Source of the DNA: Oscillospiraceae bacterium
Lineage (GTDB): Bacteria; Bacillota; Clostridia; Oscillospirales; Oscillospiraceae
Assembly (NCBI GenBank): GCA_902781745.1
Contig: CACZKM010000012.1
Coordinates: 1-64,000, forward strand
Length of the DNA stretch: 64,000 nt
Direction of reading: 5' to 3'
Positions 43,833 through 54,059 of this stretch are shown piece after piece. The first letter of the stretch is position 1; every line of letters begins with the position of its first letter. Below the pieces are notes generated by a model. The model was not told where the DNA came from, made no database searches, and saw only the letters and a program-made list of their open reading frames with translations. Made by a program: the position numbers and the translations under genes.

Positions 43833-44608
43833 ACGTGCAGATCTCCCACTTGGGTGAGGATCTCAGGGTCACCCTTTGTGATGAGAAGAGAGTTCTCGTA
43901 ATGGGCGGCCAGGGAGCCATCGGCGGTGCGGACGGTCCATCCGTCCCGCATGACTTTGACCTTCCAGTCTCCCTGGTTGACCATGGGCTCCACGGCGATG
44001 GTCATGCCGGGAGCAAGCCGGGGACCATGGCCGGGCTTCCCATAGTTGGGAACCTCGGGAGGTTCGTGGAGCTGGGAGCCTACGCCGTGTCCCACATAAT
44101 CCCGGACGATGGAGAAGCCGTTGGCCTCCACATATTCCTGGATGGCGTGGGAGATGTCGGAGACCCGGTAACCGAAGCGGGCGTATTTCATGCCCTCCCA
44201 GAAGGACTGCTCCGTGACGGCGATGAGCTTCGCCGCCTCGTCGCTGACCTTCCCGCAGGCAAAGGTGCCCGCGCAGTCACCGTGAAAGCCGCCGATGTAG
44301 GCGCCGACGTCCACGCTGACGATGTCGCCTTCCTTCAGGACCTGATTGCTGGGGATCCCGTGGATGACTTCGTCGTTCACCGAGATGCAGGCCGATCCGG
44401 GGAAGGGCTTCACCCCCGGAGGGCCGGGGAAGTGCAGGAAGGACGGAAGCGCCCCCTGGCTCTCGATGAATCTGCGAACTGCTTGATCTATTTCCAGAGT
44501 GGTTACGCCGGGGCGTACCATTTTGCCCGCCAGCGCGCGGGCCGCCGCGGTAATTTGCCCCGCACGGCGCATCCCCTCGATATCTCTGGCTGACTTTAAG
44601 GAGATCAT
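43829..44608 (-). CDS. map: Type I methionine aminopeptidase
   Basis: Removes the first Met from new proteins; 259 residues. The dinuclear metal site is visible: the Asp pair in S-V-D-V-G-A and H-G-D-C-A-G-T-F, the His in G-H-G-V-G-S-Q-L-H-E, and two Glu toward the end (A-V-E-P-M and its partner). No N-terminal zinc extension. It follows adk by 3 bases. Confidence 0.97.
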   Translation of the reverse strand: MISLKSARDIEGMRRAGQITAAARALAGKMVRPGVTTLEIDQAVRRFIESQGALPSFLHFPGPPGVKPFPGSACISVNDEVIHGIPSNQVLKEGDIVSVDVGAYIGGFHGDCAGTFACGKVSDEAAKLIAVTEQSFWEGMKYARFGYRVSDISHAIQEYVEANGFSIVRDYVGHGVGSQLHEPPEVPNYGKPGHGPRLAPGMTIAVEPMVNQGDWKVKVMRDGWTVRTADGSLAAHYENSLLITKGDPEILTQVGDLHV

Positions 44609-44611
44609 TGC

Positions 44612-45244
44612 TTAAAGCCCCAGAGCGTTCAGGATCGCAGTTGTGGTCTCAGCCACGGTGGGCTGATTGTCAACGGCCTTGAGCAGGTTTCTCGCTGCGT
44701 AGAAATCCTTCAAGGGAGCGGTCTCGTCGTGATAGACACGGAGTCTGTCACGGACGACCTCGGGCTTGTCGTCTGCCCGGGCCTCCAGCTTGCCGCCGCA
44801 CTTGTCGCACACGCCCTCGGTCTTGGGGGGCATGTTCTTGACATGATAGGGGGCGCCGCAGGAGGCGCAGACCCGACGGCCGCCCATCCGGTCCACGATC
44901 TCCTCGTCGGAGATCTCGATGGAGACCACGGCGTCGAAGGCGATGCCCGCCTTCTCCAGGGCTTCCGCCTGGGGAATGGTGCGGGGCACGCCGTCGAGGA
45001 TGAAGCCGTTCTGGCAGTCGGCCTCGGCCAGACGCTCGGAGATGACGCCGATGATGACCTCATCGGGCACCAGCTTGCCGGCGTCCATATACTCCTTGGC
45101 CTTCAGCCCCACGGGGGTGCCGTTCTTGACGGCGGCCCGGAGGATGTTGCCGGTGGAGATGGTGGGAATGTTCAGCTTCTTATTCAGGATCTCAGCCTGG
45201 GTGCCTTTGCCGGCGCCCGGAGGGCCTAAGAGGATCAGCTTCAT
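44612..45244 (-). CDS. adk: Adenylate kinase (zinc-type lid)
   Basis: Balances ATP, ADP and AMP; 210 residues. The P-loop G-P-P-G-A-G-K-G-T is at 7-15, and the long lid carries four cysteines (C-A-S-C and C-D-K-C), the zinc form common in Gram-positives. It sits 18 bases after secY in the usual Firmicute order. Confidence 0.98.
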   Translation of the reverse strand: MKLILLGPPGAGKGTQAEILNKKLNIPTISTGNILRAAVKNGTPVGLKAKEYMDAGKLVPDEVIIGVISERLAEADCQNGFILDGVPRTIPQAEALEKAGIAFDAVVSIEISDEEIVDRMGGRRVCASCGAPYHVKNMPPKTEGVCDKCGGKLEARADDKPEVVRDRLRVYHDETAPLKDFYAARNLLKAVDNQPTVAETTTAILNALGL

Positions 45245-45262
45245 AATGTGTTTCCTCCTTGC

Positions 45263-46597
45263 TTATTCCAGGAAGCCCTTGTAGTGCCGCATGAGCATCT
45301 GGGCCTCCAGCATACGGACGGTCTCCAGAGCGACGCCCACCACGATGATGACGGACGTGCCGCCGATGGACAGGCTGGGGATCCCGGTGACCCGCTCCAC
45401 GATGATGGGGAGAATGGCCACGATGCCCAGGAAGATGGCGCCGAAGAAGGTCAGACGGGACAGCACGCGGCCCAGGTACTCAGCCGTGGGACGGCCGGGA
45501 CGGAAGCCGGGCACGAAGCCGCCGTTCTTCTTCAGGTTGTTGGCCACCTCCACGGGGTTGAACTGGATGGTAGCGTAGAAGTAGCTGAACGCGAGGATCA
45601 ACAGGAAGTAGATGATCGCGTAAATGGTGCTGGTAGAGTTGAAGAACTGCAGGAAGTTGTACCAGCCGGACCCCTCCACCCGGGAGGACGGCACGAACAT
45701 GCCGATGGTGGCGGGGATCATGGCGATGGACTGCGCGAAGATGATGGGCAGCACGCCGCTGAGGTTGACCTTGATGGGGATGAAGGTGGACTGGCCGCCG
45801 TACATCTTCCGGCCCACCACGCGCTTGGCGTACTGGACGGGGATCTTGCGCTCTGCGTTGTTCACGAAGACCACGAACATCACCAGCAGCAGCATGCCCA
45901 CGATGATGAGCACACAGATGGCGGGGTGCATGGTGGTCAGGTTGGCCTGGGCCTCCTCGGTCCAGCCGGAGGTATCGGTGAGGTAGTTCCGCACACTGGT
46001 GAACAGGGTCCGGATCAGGGCGGGGCCCCGGGACACGATACCGGTAAAGAGGATGATGGAGATGCCGTTGCCCACACCGTGCTCGGTGATCTGCTCACCC
46101 AGCCACATCAGGAAGACGGCGCCGGCGGTGAAGGTCAGAACGATGACGATGCCCGCCCAGACGCTGGTGTTTTCCAGGAGCTTGTAGCTCTTGATGAGGG
46201 TGTAGTAGCCAAAGCCCTGCAGCAGGCCGATGGCCAGAGTGGTATACCGGGTGATGGACTGGATCTTCTTCTTGCCCTCCTCGCCGCCATCCTTGGCCAG
46301 CCGCTCCAGCGCCGGGATGGCGATGGTCAGAAGCTGGATGATGATGGAGGCGTTGATATAGGGCTGGATGGATAAGGCAAACAGGGTCGCGCGGGACAGG
46401 GCCGAACCGCTCAAGGTGTTGAGCAGGCCGAAGATGGTCCCGGAGTTGGCCTGCATATACTGCTGCAGGTACTCGGTGTTGATATAGGGGACCGGGATGG
46501 CCGCGCCCAAACGGAAGATCAGGAGGGCAAAGATCACGAAGAGGATCTTGTTGCGCAGCTCCGGAAGCTTCCAGGCGTTTCGGAGGGTCTTGATCAT
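45263..46597 (-). CDS. secY: Preprotein translocase subunit SecY
   Basis: The protein-export channel; 444 residues with ten helices. The N-terminal plug region and G-Q-S-T-F-I-P near the middle are typical, and the last residues (M-L-M-R-H-Y-K-G-F) are strongly conserved. Its start overlaps the rplO stop (ATGA), so the two are translated together. Confidence 0.98.
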   Translation of the reverse strand: MIKTLRNAWKLPELRNKILFVIFALLIFRLGAAIPVPYINTEYLQQYMQANSGTIFGLLNTLSGSALSRATLFALSIQPYINASIIIQLLTIAIPALERLAKDGGEEGKKKIQSITRYTTLAIGLLQGFGYYTLIKSYKLLENTSVWAGIVIVLTFTAGAVFLMWLGEQITEHGVGNGISIILFTGIVSRGPALIRTLFTSVRNYLTDTSGWTEEAQANLTTMHPAICVLIIVGMLLLVMFVVFVNNAERKIPVQYAKRVVGRKMYGGQSTFIPIKVNLSGVLPIIFAQSIAMIPATIGMFVPSSRVEGSGWYNFLQFFNSTSTIYAIIYFLLILAFSYFYATIQFNPVEVANNLKKNGGFVPGFRPGRPTAEYLGRVLSRLTFFGAIFLGIVAILPIIVERVTGIPSLSIGGTSVIIVVGVALETVRMLEAQMLMRHYKGFLE

Positions 46598-47037
46598 CAG
46601 ATCACCTCAGCCTTCCCACCTGCAGCTTCGATCTTTTCCTTTGCGGAGGCGGAGAAGGCATTGGCCTTCACGGTCAGCTTCTTGCTGATCTCGCCCTGGC
46701 CCAGGATCTTCACGCCATACTCGCACTTGGACAGGATGCCGGACTCCAGCAGCTCGCCCACGGAGACGACAGCGCCGTCCTCGAACTTGTTGAGTGCGGA
46801 GACATTGATGGCTTCCAGAGGCTTGGCAAAAATGTTGTTGAAGCCTCTCTTGGGGATGCGGCGGGCCAGAGGCATCTGGCCGCCTTCGAATCCGACCCGG
46901 ACACCGCCGCCGGAACGGGCCCACTGGCCCTTCTGGCCGCGGCCAGCGGTCTTACCGTTGCCGGAGCCGTTGCCGCGGCCCTTGCGGTAAGCCTTGGGAT
47001 TGGAGCCGGGCACGGGAGAAAGTTCATGCAGTTTCAT
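46597..47037 (-). CDS. rplO: Ribosomal protein L15
   Basis: 146 residues; a late-assembly protein of the large subunit. Start M-K-L-H-E-L and the Gly/Arg-rich stretch ([14 protein letters not shown]) are standard. The ATG at 47037 is used because a good ribosome site precedes it; a longer frame exists but is not needed. Confidence 0.98.
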   Translation of the reverse strand: MKLHELSPVPGSNPKAYRKGRGNGSGNGKTAGRGQKGQWARSGGGVRVGFEGGQMPLARRIPKRGFNNIFAKPLEAINVSALNKFEDGAVVSVGELLESGILSKCEYGVKILGQGEISKKLTVKANAFSASAKEKIEAAGGKAEVI

Positions 47038-47050
47038 GTTCCGTACCTCC

Positions 47051-47233
47051 TTATGCTTCCTCGGTGACCTCGACGAGGTAACCGATATGGGCGATCTTGC
47101 CCCGAGTGGCAGCATTGTCAGGCTGCACGGTGGTGTCGCCGATCTTCCGCAGGCCCAGGGCCTCGGCGGTGGCCTTATGCTTCTTGATGCGGCCGTTGAG
47201 GCTCTTGACGAGCTTAATGTTCAAATTAGCCAT
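47051..47233 (-). CDS. rpmD: Ribosomal protein L30
   Basis: 60 residues; small globular large-subunit protein. K-L-V-K-S-L-N-G-R and the [13 protein letters not shown] block are clear. The ATG at 47233 follows AGGAGG. An open frame extends upstream but overlaps rpsE. Confidence 0.97.
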   Translation of the reverse strand: MANLNIKLVKSLNGRIKKHKATAEALGLRKIGDTTVQPDNAATRGKIAHIGYLVEVTEEA

Positions 47234-47246
47234 TGTCAGTTCCTCC

Positions 47247-47747
47247 TTAGCCCACGATCTCTTCCACGCTCTTGCCGCGGATCCGGGCCACTTCCTCGGG
47301 ACCACGCAGGGACTTCAGACCCTCCATGGTGGCGGAGACCACGTTCTGCGGGTTGTTGGAGCGCAGGCACTTGGTACGAATGTCCTTGATCCCGGCGGCC
47401 TCGAGAACGGCACGGACGGGACCGCCGGCGATAACGCCGGTACCGGGGGCGGCGGGCTTCATCAGCACGCGGCCGGCGCCGAACTCACCGATCACCTCGT
47501 GGGGGATGGTGGTGCCGGACATCGTGATGTTGAACATATTCTTCTTGGCGGCTTCCAGGCCCTTGCGGATGGCCTCGGGGACCTCAGCGGCCTTGCCCAG
47601 GCCGAAGCCGACCTTGCCCTTTTCGTCGCCCACGACGACCAGAGCGGAGAACTTCATGACACGACCGCCCTTGACGGTCTTGGATACGCGGTTCAGGGAA
47701 ACGACTTTTTCCACATACTCGCTGGGTTCTCTTTCAAATCTAGGCAT
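47247..47747 (-). CDS. rpsE: Ribosomal protein S5
   Basis: 166 residues; small-subunit protein involved in decoding accuracy. The double-stranded-RNA-binding-like domain shows K-T-V-K-G-G-R and F-S-A-L-V-V-V-G-D, and the second domain starts [13 protein letters not shown]. It follows rplR by 18 bases. Confidence 0.98.
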   Translation of the reverse strand: MPRFEREPSEYVEKVVSLNRVSKTVKGGRVMKFSALVVVGDEKGKVGFGLGKAAEVPEAIRKGLEAAKKNMFNITMSGTTIPHEVIGEFGAGRVLMKPAAPGTGVIAGGPVRAVLEAAGIKDIRTKCLRSNNPQNVVSATMEGLKSLRGPEEVARIRGKSVEEIVG

Positions 47748-47765
47748 TTTTCGTTTCCTCCTCCC

Positions 47766-48125
47766 TTAAAATTCCAGGCCGGCCTTGCGGGCGCCCTCGG
47801 CCAGGGCCTTCACCCGGCCGTGATACAGGTAACCGCCACGGTCGAACACGACGGTGTCGATGCCCTTGTCCTTGGCACGCTGGCCAAGGGCCTCGCCCAC
47901 CTTCTCGGCGGCTTCCACGTTGTTGCCGCGGCCTTCAAATCCCTTCTCCAGGGAGGAAGCGGAGACCAGAGTCACGCCCTTGGTATCGTCGATGATCTGG
48001 GCGTAGATGTTGGTCCCGCTGCGGAACACGTTCAGACGGGGTCTCTCGGAGGTGCCGGAGACTTTGCCGCGAACGCGGGTATGGCGCTTCTGACGCTGCG
48101 CGTTGGTATTGGGTCTCTTGATCAT
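47766..48125 (-). CDS. rplR: Ribosomal protein L18
   Basis: 119 residues; binds 5S rRNA together with L5. R-K-x-R-V-R-x-K-V-S-G-T-style start and the end [20 protein letters not shown] are diagnostic. It lies 16 bases after rplF. Confidence 0.98.
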   Translation of the reverse strand: MIKRPNTNAQRQKRHTRVRGKVSGTSERPRLNVFRSGTNIYAQIIDDTKGVTLVSASSLEKGFEGRGNNVEAAEKVGEALGQRAKDKGIDTVVFDRGGYLYHGRVKALAEGARKAGLEF

Positions 48126-48141
48126 TTCAGCACACCTCTCT

Positions 48142-48687
48142 TTACTTCTTCACGCCGGTCTTGCCTTCCTTGCGGCGGATGACCTCGTCGGTATACTTGA
48201 TGCCCTTCCCTTTGTAAGGCTCGGGAGGACGCTTACCTCTCACCTCAGCGGCGAACTGGCCGACCTTCTGCTTGTCGATGCCGTTGATGATGATCTTGTT
48301 GGGGCTGGGGACGTCGATGGTGATGCCGTCGATCTCCTCCATGACCACGGGATGGGAATAGCCGATGTTCATGGTCAGCTTCTTGCCTTCCTTGGCCACA
48401 CGGTAACCGACGCCGTTCACGTCCAGCTCCTTCTTATAGCCCTCGGTGACGCCCACCACCATGTTGTTGAGCAGGGTGCGGGTCAGGCCGTGAAGGGCTC
48501 TGTTTTCTTTTTCATCGTTGGGGCGAGTGATGGTGATGGCGCCATTGTCGTTGCTGATGGTCATCTTCTCGCTCAGCTTCTGGGACAGGGTGCCCTTGGG
48601 GCCCTTCACCGTCACCAGGTTGCCTTCGCCCAGGGTCACGTCCACGCCGTTGGGGATGGAGATGGGCATTTTACCAATTCTAGACAT
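48142..48687 (-). CDS. rplF: Ribosomal protein L6
   Basis: 181 residues; near the factor-binding site of the large subunit. M-S-R-I-G-K-M-P-I start and the closing [14 protein letters not shown] motif are clear. The ATG at 48687 has AGGAGAGG in front; the frame runs on upstream into rpsH without a start of its own. Confidence 0.98.
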   Translation of the reverse strand: MSRIGKMPISIPNGVDVTLGEGNLVTVKGPKGTLSQKLSEKMTISNDNGAITITRPNDEKENRALHGLTRTLLNNMVVGVTEGYKKELDVNGVGYRVAKEGKKLTMNIGYSHPVVMEEIDGITIDVPSPNKIIINGIDKQKVGQFAAEVRGKRPPEPYKGKGIKYTDEVIRRKEGKTGVKK

Positions 48688-48703
48688 AGTAAACCTCTCC
48701 TCC

Positions 48704-49102
48704 TTACCAGACGAATGCCAGGACCTCACCGCCGACGTGGGCAGCGCGAGCAGCCTTGTCGGTCATGACGCCCTTGGAAGTGGACACGATCGCCACGCCC
48801 AGTCCGCGGAGGACACGGGGCAGCTCGTCAGCGCCGGCGTACACGCGGAGACCGGGCTTGGAGACCCGCCGCAGGCCGGAGATGACTTTCTCTTTGCCGG
48901 GGTTGTACTTCAGGGTGACATGGATGACGCCCTGGGTACCGTCGTCGACGATCTGGAAGGCCTTGATGTAGCCCTCGTCCAGCAGGATCTGGGCGATCGC
49001 CTTCTTCATGTTGGAAGCGGGGATGTCGACGGTGTCGTGCTTTGCGTTGTTCGCGTTGCGGATACGAGTGAGCATATCCGCAATGGGATCGGTAATGTGC
49101 AT
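48704..49102 (-). CDS. rpsH: Ribosomal protein S8
   Basis: 132 residues; binds the centre of 16S rRNA and, in Escherichia coli, represses the spc operon. [16 protein letters not shown] and S-T-S-K-G-V-M-T-D start and end the protein. The gene is preceded by an unusual 197-base gap full of hairpins. Confidence 0.98.
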   Translation of the reverse strand: MHITDPIADMLTRIRNANNAKHDTVDIPASNMKKAIAQILLDEGYIKAFQIVDDGTQGVIHVTLKYNPGKEKVISGLRRVSKPGLRVYAGADELPRVLRGLGVAIVSTSKGVMTDKAARAAHVGGEVLAFVW

Positions 49103-49299
49103 AGGTCTTTACCTCCTATAAGATTACAGACAATGTCTGTATCAACGGCAAGGTATCGGGTCTCAACGGAACCGACCTATTGCCGCCGGCCGGGGAAAAT
49201 CCTCTCTCACACACCGTAAGAGAGGGGCTCATGCCAAAGGCATGATTTTATGGCAAAGCCCGCCGGGCGGTTGGGGCACCCGGCGTGGCTGACCATATA
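49103..49299. other. Hairpin-filled spacer inside the ribosomal operon
   Basis: The gap between rpsN and rpsH is 197 bases, whereas most gaps in this operon are under 30. It holds ACAGACA/TGTCTGT (49126-49140), CCTCTCT/AGAGAGG (49201-49225), CATGCC/GGCATG (49230-49244) and CGCCGGG/CCCGGCG (49261-49285). No gene or convincing promoter was seen. Confidence 0.8.
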
Positions 49300-49485
49300 T
49301 TACCAGGAAGCCTTCCGAACGCCGGGGATCTGACCCTTGTGAGCCAGCTCGCGGAAGCAGATGCGGCAGATGCCGTAGTCACGCAGGTAAGCGTGGGGGC
49401 GGCCGCAGATCTTGCAGCGATTGTAACGGCGGGTGGAAAACTTGGGCTCAGCCTGCTGCTTGAGCTTCATGGAAGTTTTAGCCAT
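49300..49485 (-). CDS. rpsN: Ribosomal protein S14, zinc type
   Basis: 61 residues; the short zinc form. Zinc ligands Cys24, Cys27, Cys40 and Cys43 are in place, and the end [11 protein letters not shown] is diagnostic. It follows rplE by 21 bases. Confidence 0.98.
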   Translation of the reverse strand: MAKTSMKLKQQAEPKFSTRRYNRCKICGRPHAYLRDYGICRICFRELAHKGQIPGVRKASW

Positions 49486-49506
49486 GGATCGTTCTCCTCC
49501 TATTCC

Positions 49507-50055
49507 TTATCTGGCAAAGGGAGCGCCGATGAGGGTCAGCAGCTCTCTGGCTTCTTCGTCGGTCTGCGCGGTGGTGCAGATGACGATGTCCATTCCGCGG
49601 ATCTTGTCGATCTTGTCGTACTCGATCTCGGGGAAGATCAGCTGCTCCTTGACGCCCAGGGCATAGTTGCCGCGGCCGTCGAAGGAATTGGCGCTGATGC
49701 CGCGGAAGTCGCGGACACGGGGCAGAGCCACGTTGAACAGGCGGTCCAGGAACTCCCACATCTTGTCCTGACGCAGGGTGACCTTGGCGCCGATGGGCAT
49801 ACCCTCACGGACCTTGAAGTTGGCCACGGACTTCTTGGCCTTGGTCACGATGGCCTGCTGGCCGGTGATGACGCCCAGGTCGCGGACGACGGCGTCCAGC
49901 ACCTTGGCATTGTCGCGAGCCTCGCCGCAGCCCACGTTCACGACGATCTTGTCGATGCGGGGGATCTGCATGGAGCTCTTGTAGTTGAACTTCTGCATGA
50001 GAGCAGGAGCAACTTCTTCTCTGTACTTTGCTTTCAGGTTCGGCATTTCAGGCAT
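49507..50055 (-). CDS. rplE: Ribosomal protein L5
   Basis: 182 residues; central protuberance, binds 5S rRNA and touches P-site tRNA. The conserved [10 protein letters not shown] and [17 protein letters not shown] blocks are clear. It lies 18 bases after rplX. Confidence 0.98.
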   Translation of the reverse strand: MPEMPNLKAKYREEVAPALMQKFNYKSSMQIPRIDKIVVNVGCGEARDNAKVLDAVVRDLGVITGQQAIVTKAKKSVANFKVREGMPIGAKVTLRQDKMWEFLDRLFNVALPRVRDFRGISANSFDGRGNYALGVKEQLIFPEIEYDKIDKIRGMDIVICTTAQTDEEARELLTLIGAPFAR

Positions 50056-50073
50056 TGTTCGCTCCTCCTCTCA

Positions 50074-50391
50074 TTAAATCTCAGCGCCGCAGCGCTTGCA
50101 GACGCGGACCTTCTTGTCGCCGGTGACCTTGCGGCCGGTGCGCACGCCGCGGCTGCACTTGGGGCAATACAGCATGACCTTGGAAACGTACAGGGGCGCT
50201 TCCTTCTGGATGATGCCGCTCTCGTCGCCCTGCTTGCGGGCCTTGACGTGACGGGAGACCATGTTGACCTTCTCCACCACGACCTTCCCCTCCTTGGGGA
50301 TGACGGTGATGACCTTGCCGGTCTGGCCCTTGTCCTTGCCGGTGATGACCTGGACGGTATCACCCTTCTTGACGTTCATCTTGTTGATCAT
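50074..50391 (-). CDS. rplX: Ribosomal protein L24
   Basis: 105 residues; early assembly protein with a KOW domain (K-K-G-D-T-V-Q-V-I-T-G-K-D-K-G). The C-terminal half has C-P-K-C and C-K-R-C pairs, a zinc-ribbon-like form seen in many Clostridia but absent from Escherichia coli L24. Confidence 0.97.
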   Translation of the reverse strand: MINKMNVKKGDTVQVITGKDKGQTGKVITVIPKEGKVVVEKVNMVSRHVKARKQGDESGIIQKEAPLYVSKVMLYCPKCSRGVRTGRKVTGDKKVRVCKRCGAEI

Positions 50392-50405
50392 TTGTGCACC
50401 CTCCC

Positions 50406-50774
50406 TTACAGAACTTCGGGAGCCAGGGACAGGATCTTCATGTAATCCTTATCACGCAGCTCGCGGGCCACCGGCCCAAAGATACGGGTGCCTCTGGGGT
50501 TCTTGTCGTCCTTGATGAGGACGGCGGCGTTGTCGTCGAAGCGGACATAGCTGCCGTCGGCGCGGCGGACGCCCTTGGCGGAGCGGACCACCACGGCGCG
50601 AACGACCTCGCCCTTCTTCACGGTGCCGCCGGGCGCGGCCTTCCGGACGGAAGCCACGATGACGTCGCCGATGTTCGCGTACTTGCGGGAAGAACCGCCC
50701 AGCACGCGGATCGTCTTGATCTCCTTGGCGCCGGTATTGTCCGCCACCTTCAGATAGGATTCCTGCTGGATCAT
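50406..50774 (-). CDS. rplN: Ribosomal protein L14
   Basis: 122 residues; subunit-interface protein. [17 protein letters not shown] is the classic start, and the end [10 protein letters not shown] is conserved. It precedes rplX by 14 bases. Confidence 0.99.
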   Translation of the reverse strand: MIQQESYLKVADNTGAKEIKTIRVLGGSSRKYANIGDVIVASVRKAAPGGTVKKGEVVRAVVVRSAKGVRRADGSYVRFDDNAAVLIKDDKNPRGTRIFGPVARELRDKDYMKILSLAPEVL

Positions 50775-50787
50775 TTACGGCACCTCC

Positions 50788-51051
50788 TTACTTTGCTTTC
50801 TCAATGATCTCGACCACGCGCCATCTCTTGTCCTTGGACAGGGGGCGGGTCTCCATGACCTTCACTCTGTCGCCGATGCCGCAGGCGTTGTTCTCGTCGT
50901 GGGCCTTGAGCTTGTAGGTCCGCTTGACGATCTTCTTGTACAGGGGATGGGCCACACGGTCGGCAATGGCCACAACCACGGTCTTATCCATCTTATCCGA
51001 GACCACCAGGCCGACGCGGGTCTTGCGGGAAGAAGTTCTGGCTTCAGTCAT
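50788..51051 (-). CDS. rpsQ: Ribosomal protein S17
   Basis: 87 residues; early 16S rRNA binder with an OB fold. [12 protein letters not shown] and the middle [11 protein letters not shown] are diagnostic. It lies 13 bases before rplN. Confidence 0.98.
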   Translation of the reverse strand: MTEARTSSRKTRVGLVVSDKMDKTVVVAIADRVAHPLYKKIVKRTYKLKAHDENNACGIGDRVKVMETRPLSKDKRWRVVEIIEKAK

Positions 51052-51065
51052 GATTCAGTTCCTCC

Positions 51066-51263
51066 TTACTGACCTGCGAGCTGCTGCTCACGGATAATGG
51101 TTTTCACTCGAGCGATGTCACGCTTCACTTCACTGATGCGGACAGGGTTCTCCAGCTGATTGGTGGCGTGCTGAAGGCGGAGCTGGAACAGGTCCTTCTT
51201 CAGTTCGCCGAGCTTCTTCTCCAGATCAGCGGGAGACATCTTGCGCACTTCATTCGCCTTCAT
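51066..51263 (-). CDS. rpmC: Ribosomal protein L29
   Basis: 65 residues; near the tunnel exit, part of the chaperone and SRP docking site. M-K-A-N-E-V-R and [13 protein letters not shown] are typical. It overlaps rplP by four bases (ATGA). Confidence 0.98.
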   Translation of the reverse strand: MKANEVRKMSPADLEKKLGELKKDLFQLRLQHATNQLENPVRISEVKRDIARVKTIIREQQLAGQ

Positions 51264-51706
51264 TCTGCTTCACCACCATTCTCGGTCTCAGGAGCGGTTT
51301 CTTCTTTGGTCACGATCTTGCACTTGATGGGCAGCTTGTGGCTGGCCAGACGAAGCGCCTCGCGGGCGACCTCTTCGGAGACGCCGGCGATCTCGAACAT
51401 GACGCGGCCGGGCTTGACCACGGCCACCCAGTACTCGGGGGAGCCCTTACCGGAGCCCATGCGGGTCTCGGCAGGCTTCTCGGTGATGGGCTTGTCAGGG
51501 AAGATCTTGATCCAGACCTTGCCGCCACGCTTGGTGTAGCGGGTCATGGCGATACGGGCGGCCTCGATCTGGTTGCTGGTGATCCATGCGGGCTCGGTGG
51601 CCTGCAGACCAAACTCACCGTAGGTCACGGTGTTGCCGCGGGTGGCTTTGCCCTTCAGGCGGCCACGGTGGACGCGGCGGTATTTCACTCTCTTAGGCAG
51701 CAGCAT
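51260..51706 (-). CDS. rplP: Ribosomal protein L16
   Basis: 148 residues; helps place tRNA in the A site. [16 protein letters not shown] is the standard start, and [18 protein letters not shown] follows. The start base is shared with the rpsC stop. The tail adds a short acidic stretch. Confidence 0.98.
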   Translation of the reverse strand: MLLPKRVKYRRVHRGRLKGKATRGNTVTYGEFGLQATEPAWITSNQIEAARIAMTRYTKRGGKVWIKIFPDKPITEKPAETRMGSGKGSPEYWVAVVKPGRVMFEIAGVSEEVAREALRLASHKLPIKCKIVTKEETAPETENGGEAE

Positions 51707-52554
51707 CAGGCGTTGCCTCCTTCCTTGGGCGGGTTGCCGGCGTTGGGCCGGGGCCCGCGATCGTTGCGGTTGTCACGGTTGTACCCGCCCTGGGGACGGC
51801 CGCCGCCCTGCCGGTCACGGTTGAAACCGCCGCGGCCGCCGCCTCTGCCGTCGCGACGGCGAGGACGCTCAGAGCGCTCCTTGTAGTTCTTGGTGTCCAG
51901 GGTGCGGGGGGTGGTGCGAAGGGTCTGGCTGAGGACCTCGCCCTTGTAGATCCAGACCTTGATGCCGATGCGGCCGTAGGTGGTGGCAGCCTCGGCAAAG
52001 CCGTAGTCGATGTCGGCGCGGATGGTCTGCAGGGGGATGGTGCCGTCGTGATAGCACTCGCTGCGGGCGATCTCGGCGCCGCCCAGACGGCCGGAGCACA
52101 TGACCTTGATGCCCCGGGCGCCCATTCTCATGGCGCGGCCCATGCAGTTCTTCATGGCGCGGCGGAAGGAGATCCGCTTCTCCAGCTGCTGGGCGATGTT
52201 CTCGGCCACCAGCTGGGCGTCGGTGTCGGGGCTCTTGACCTCAACGATGTTCAGGGCCACGGGCTTGCCCAGCTTCTTCTCCAGCTCCAGGCGCAGGCGC
52301 TCGATCTCGGCGCCGCCCTTGCCGATGACCACGCCGGGACGGGCGCAGTGCAGATAGATCTTCACCTTGTCGCCGCTGCGCTCGATCTCGATCTTGGGCA
52401 CGCCGGCGGCATACAGGGTCTTCTTCAGGTACTTACGCAGGTTGTAGTCCTCGACCACCAGGTCGCCCACCTTTTCGTTGCGGGCATACCAGCGGGAGTC
52501 CCAATCCTTGATAACACCCACGCGCAGGCCGTGGGGATTGACTTTCTGTCCCAT
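51706..52554 (-). CDS. rpsC: Ribosomal protein S3 with long Arg/Gly-rich tail
   Basis: 282 residues; forms part of the mRNA entry channel. The KH domain ([17 protein letters not shown]) and the second domain are normal to about residue 218. Beyond that come about 60 residues rich in Arg, Gly and Asn ([12 protein letters not shown] type). Some Clostridia have S3 tails; this one is long. At the mouth of the mRNA channel it could touch RNA, which is inference. Confidence 0.97.
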   Translation of the reverse strand: MGQKVNPHGLRVGVIKDWDSRWYARNEKVGDLVVEDYNLRKYLKKTLYAAGVPKIEIERSGDKVKIYLHCARPGVVIGKGGAEIERLRLELEKKLGKPVALNIVEVKSPDTDAQLVAENIAQQLEKRISFRRAMKNCMGRAMRMGARGIKVMCSGRLGGAEIARSECYHDGTIPLQTIRADIDYGFAEAATTYGRIGIKVWIYKGEVLSQTLRTTPRTLDTKNYKERSERPRRRDGRGGGRGGFNRDRQGGGRPQGGYNRDNRNDRGPRPNAGNPPKEGGNA

Positions 52555-52565
52555 ATTATGCCTCC

Positions 52566-52901
52566 TTACTCCTTCTCAGCCACAGCGATGGTGACGTGAG
52601 AGGTCCTCTTGTTGATGCGGTAGGCGCGGCCCTGAGCCCGGGGCATGATGCGCTTGATGATGGGGCCCGGGGTGGCGAAAATTTCGGAAACGTACAGCTT
52701 CTCGGGGTCCATGCTGTGGTTGTTTTCCGCATTGGCAGCCGCGCTGTTGAGGAGCTTCAGGAGAGGCTCAGAGGCGGACTTGGGGGTGGTCATCAGGATA
52801 GCCGTGGCCTGAGACACGCTCTTTCCGCGGATCAGGTCCGCGACGATCTTCACCTTACGGGGAGAGATCCGCAGATATTTCATGTGTGCTTTTGCAACCA
52901 T
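52566..52901 (-). CDS. rplV: Ribosomal protein L22
   Basis: 111 residues; its hairpin lines the exit tunnel. [15 protein letters not shown] and the [15 protein letters not shown] loop are diagnostic. It lies 15 bases after rpsS. Confidence 0.99.
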   Translation of the reverse strand: MVAKAHMKYLRISPRKVKIVADLIRGKSVSQATAILMTTPKSASEPLLKLLNSAAANAENNHSMDPEKLYVSEIFATPGPIIKRIMPRAQGRAYRINKRTSHVTIAVAEKE

Positions 52902-52916
52902 TGTTCTCTCTCCTCC

Positions 52917-53189
52917 TTACTTACCGGTCTTGCTGCCGGCGTGGCCGCGGAAGGTCCGGGTGGGCGCGAACTCACCCAGCTTGTGGCCGACCATATCCTC
53001 GGTGATATAGACGGGCACGTGCTTCCGGCCGTCGTGGACAGCGATGGTGTGCCCGACGAAGGCGGGGAAGATGGTGGAAGCTCTGCTCCAGGTCTTGAGC
53101 ACCTTCTTGTCGCCGGACTCGTTCATTTCCTTGACCCGCTTGAGAAGCTCGGGAGCGCAAAACGGGCCTTTCTTGATACTTCTGCTCAT
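52917..53189 (-). CDS. rpsS: Ribosomal protein S19
   Basis: 90 residues; head of the small subunit with S13. [10 protein letters not shown] and the W-S-R-A-S-T-I-F-P block are standard. It lies 17 bases after rplB. Confidence 0.99.
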   Translation of the reverse strand: MSRSIKKGPFCAPELLKRVKEMNESGDKKVLKTWSRASTIFPAFVGHTIAVHDGRKHVPVYITEDMVGHKLGEFAPTRTFRGHAGSKTGK

Positions 53190-53206
53190 AGGTGTCTGCC
53201 TCCTCC

Positions 53207-54043
53207 TTACTTCGCGTTGCGGCGCTTGACAATGTACTTGTCATTGGGGTTCTTCTTCTTCCGGGTCTTGTAACCCATGGCGGGCTTGCCCCAGGGAGTG
53301 ACAGGGCCGGGACGGCCGACGGGGGACTTGCCCTCACCACCGCCGTGGGGATGGTCGTTGGGGTTCATGACGGAGCCGCGAACGGTGGGTCTCCAGCCCA
53401 TGTGACGCTTCCGGCCGGCCTTACCGATGGAGATGTTCTCGTGGTCGATGTTGCCCACCTGACCGATGGTGGCCTTGCAGTTGAGGCGGACGATGCGGAC
53501 CTCGCCGGAGGGCATACGGATCTGGGCCTGGCCGTTCTCCTTGGCCATGAGCTGGGCAGAGGTGCCGGCGGAGCGGACAAGCTGGCCGCCCTTGCCGGGG
53601 TACAGCTCAATGTTGTGGATGACGGTGCCGGTGGGGATGTTGGCCAGGGGCAGGCAGTTGCCGGGCTTGATGTCGGCGGACTCGGAGGAGACCACCTTGT
53701 CGCCGGCCTTCAGGCCCACGGGAGCCAGGATATAGCGCTTCTCGCCATCCTCATACTGGACCAGGGCGATGTTGGCGGACCGGTTGGGGTCGTACTCCAG
53801 GCGGAGGACCTCAGCGGGCATGTCCAGCTTGTTGCGCTTGAAGTCGATGATGCGGTACTTGCGCTTGTTGCCGCCGCCGCGATGGCGGACGGTGATGCGG
53901 CCGTAGCTGTTGCGGCCGGAGTTCTTCTTGAGAGTCTCGGTGAGGCTCCGCTCCGGCTTGGCCTTCTTATCGATGCCCTCGAACGCGGAAACCGTCATGT
54001 TGCGGCGGGCCGGCGTTGTGGGCTTGTAGCTCTTAATAGCCAT
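53207..54043 (-). CDS. rplB: Ribosomal protein L2
   Basis: 278 residues; needed for subunit joining and the peptidyl-transferase centre. [14 protein letters not shown] start and the [13 protein letters not shown] block with the critical His are present. It lies 16 bases after rplW. Confidence 0.99.
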   Translation of the reverse strand: MAIKSYKPTTPARRNMTVSAFEGIDKKAKPERSLTETLKKNSGRNSYGRITVRHRGGGNKRKYRIIDFKRNKLDMPAEVLRLEYDPNRSANIALVQYEDGEKRYILAPVGLKAGDKVVSSESADIKPGNCLPLANIPTGTVIHNIELYPGKGGQLVRSAGTSAQLMAKENGQAQIRMPSGEVRIVRLNCKATIGQVGNIDHENISIGKAGRKRHMGWRPTVRGSVMNPNDHPHGGGEGKSPVGRPGPVTPWGKPAMGYKTRKKKNPNDKYIVKRRNAK

Positions 54044-54059
54044 TGTGCGTTACCTCCTC

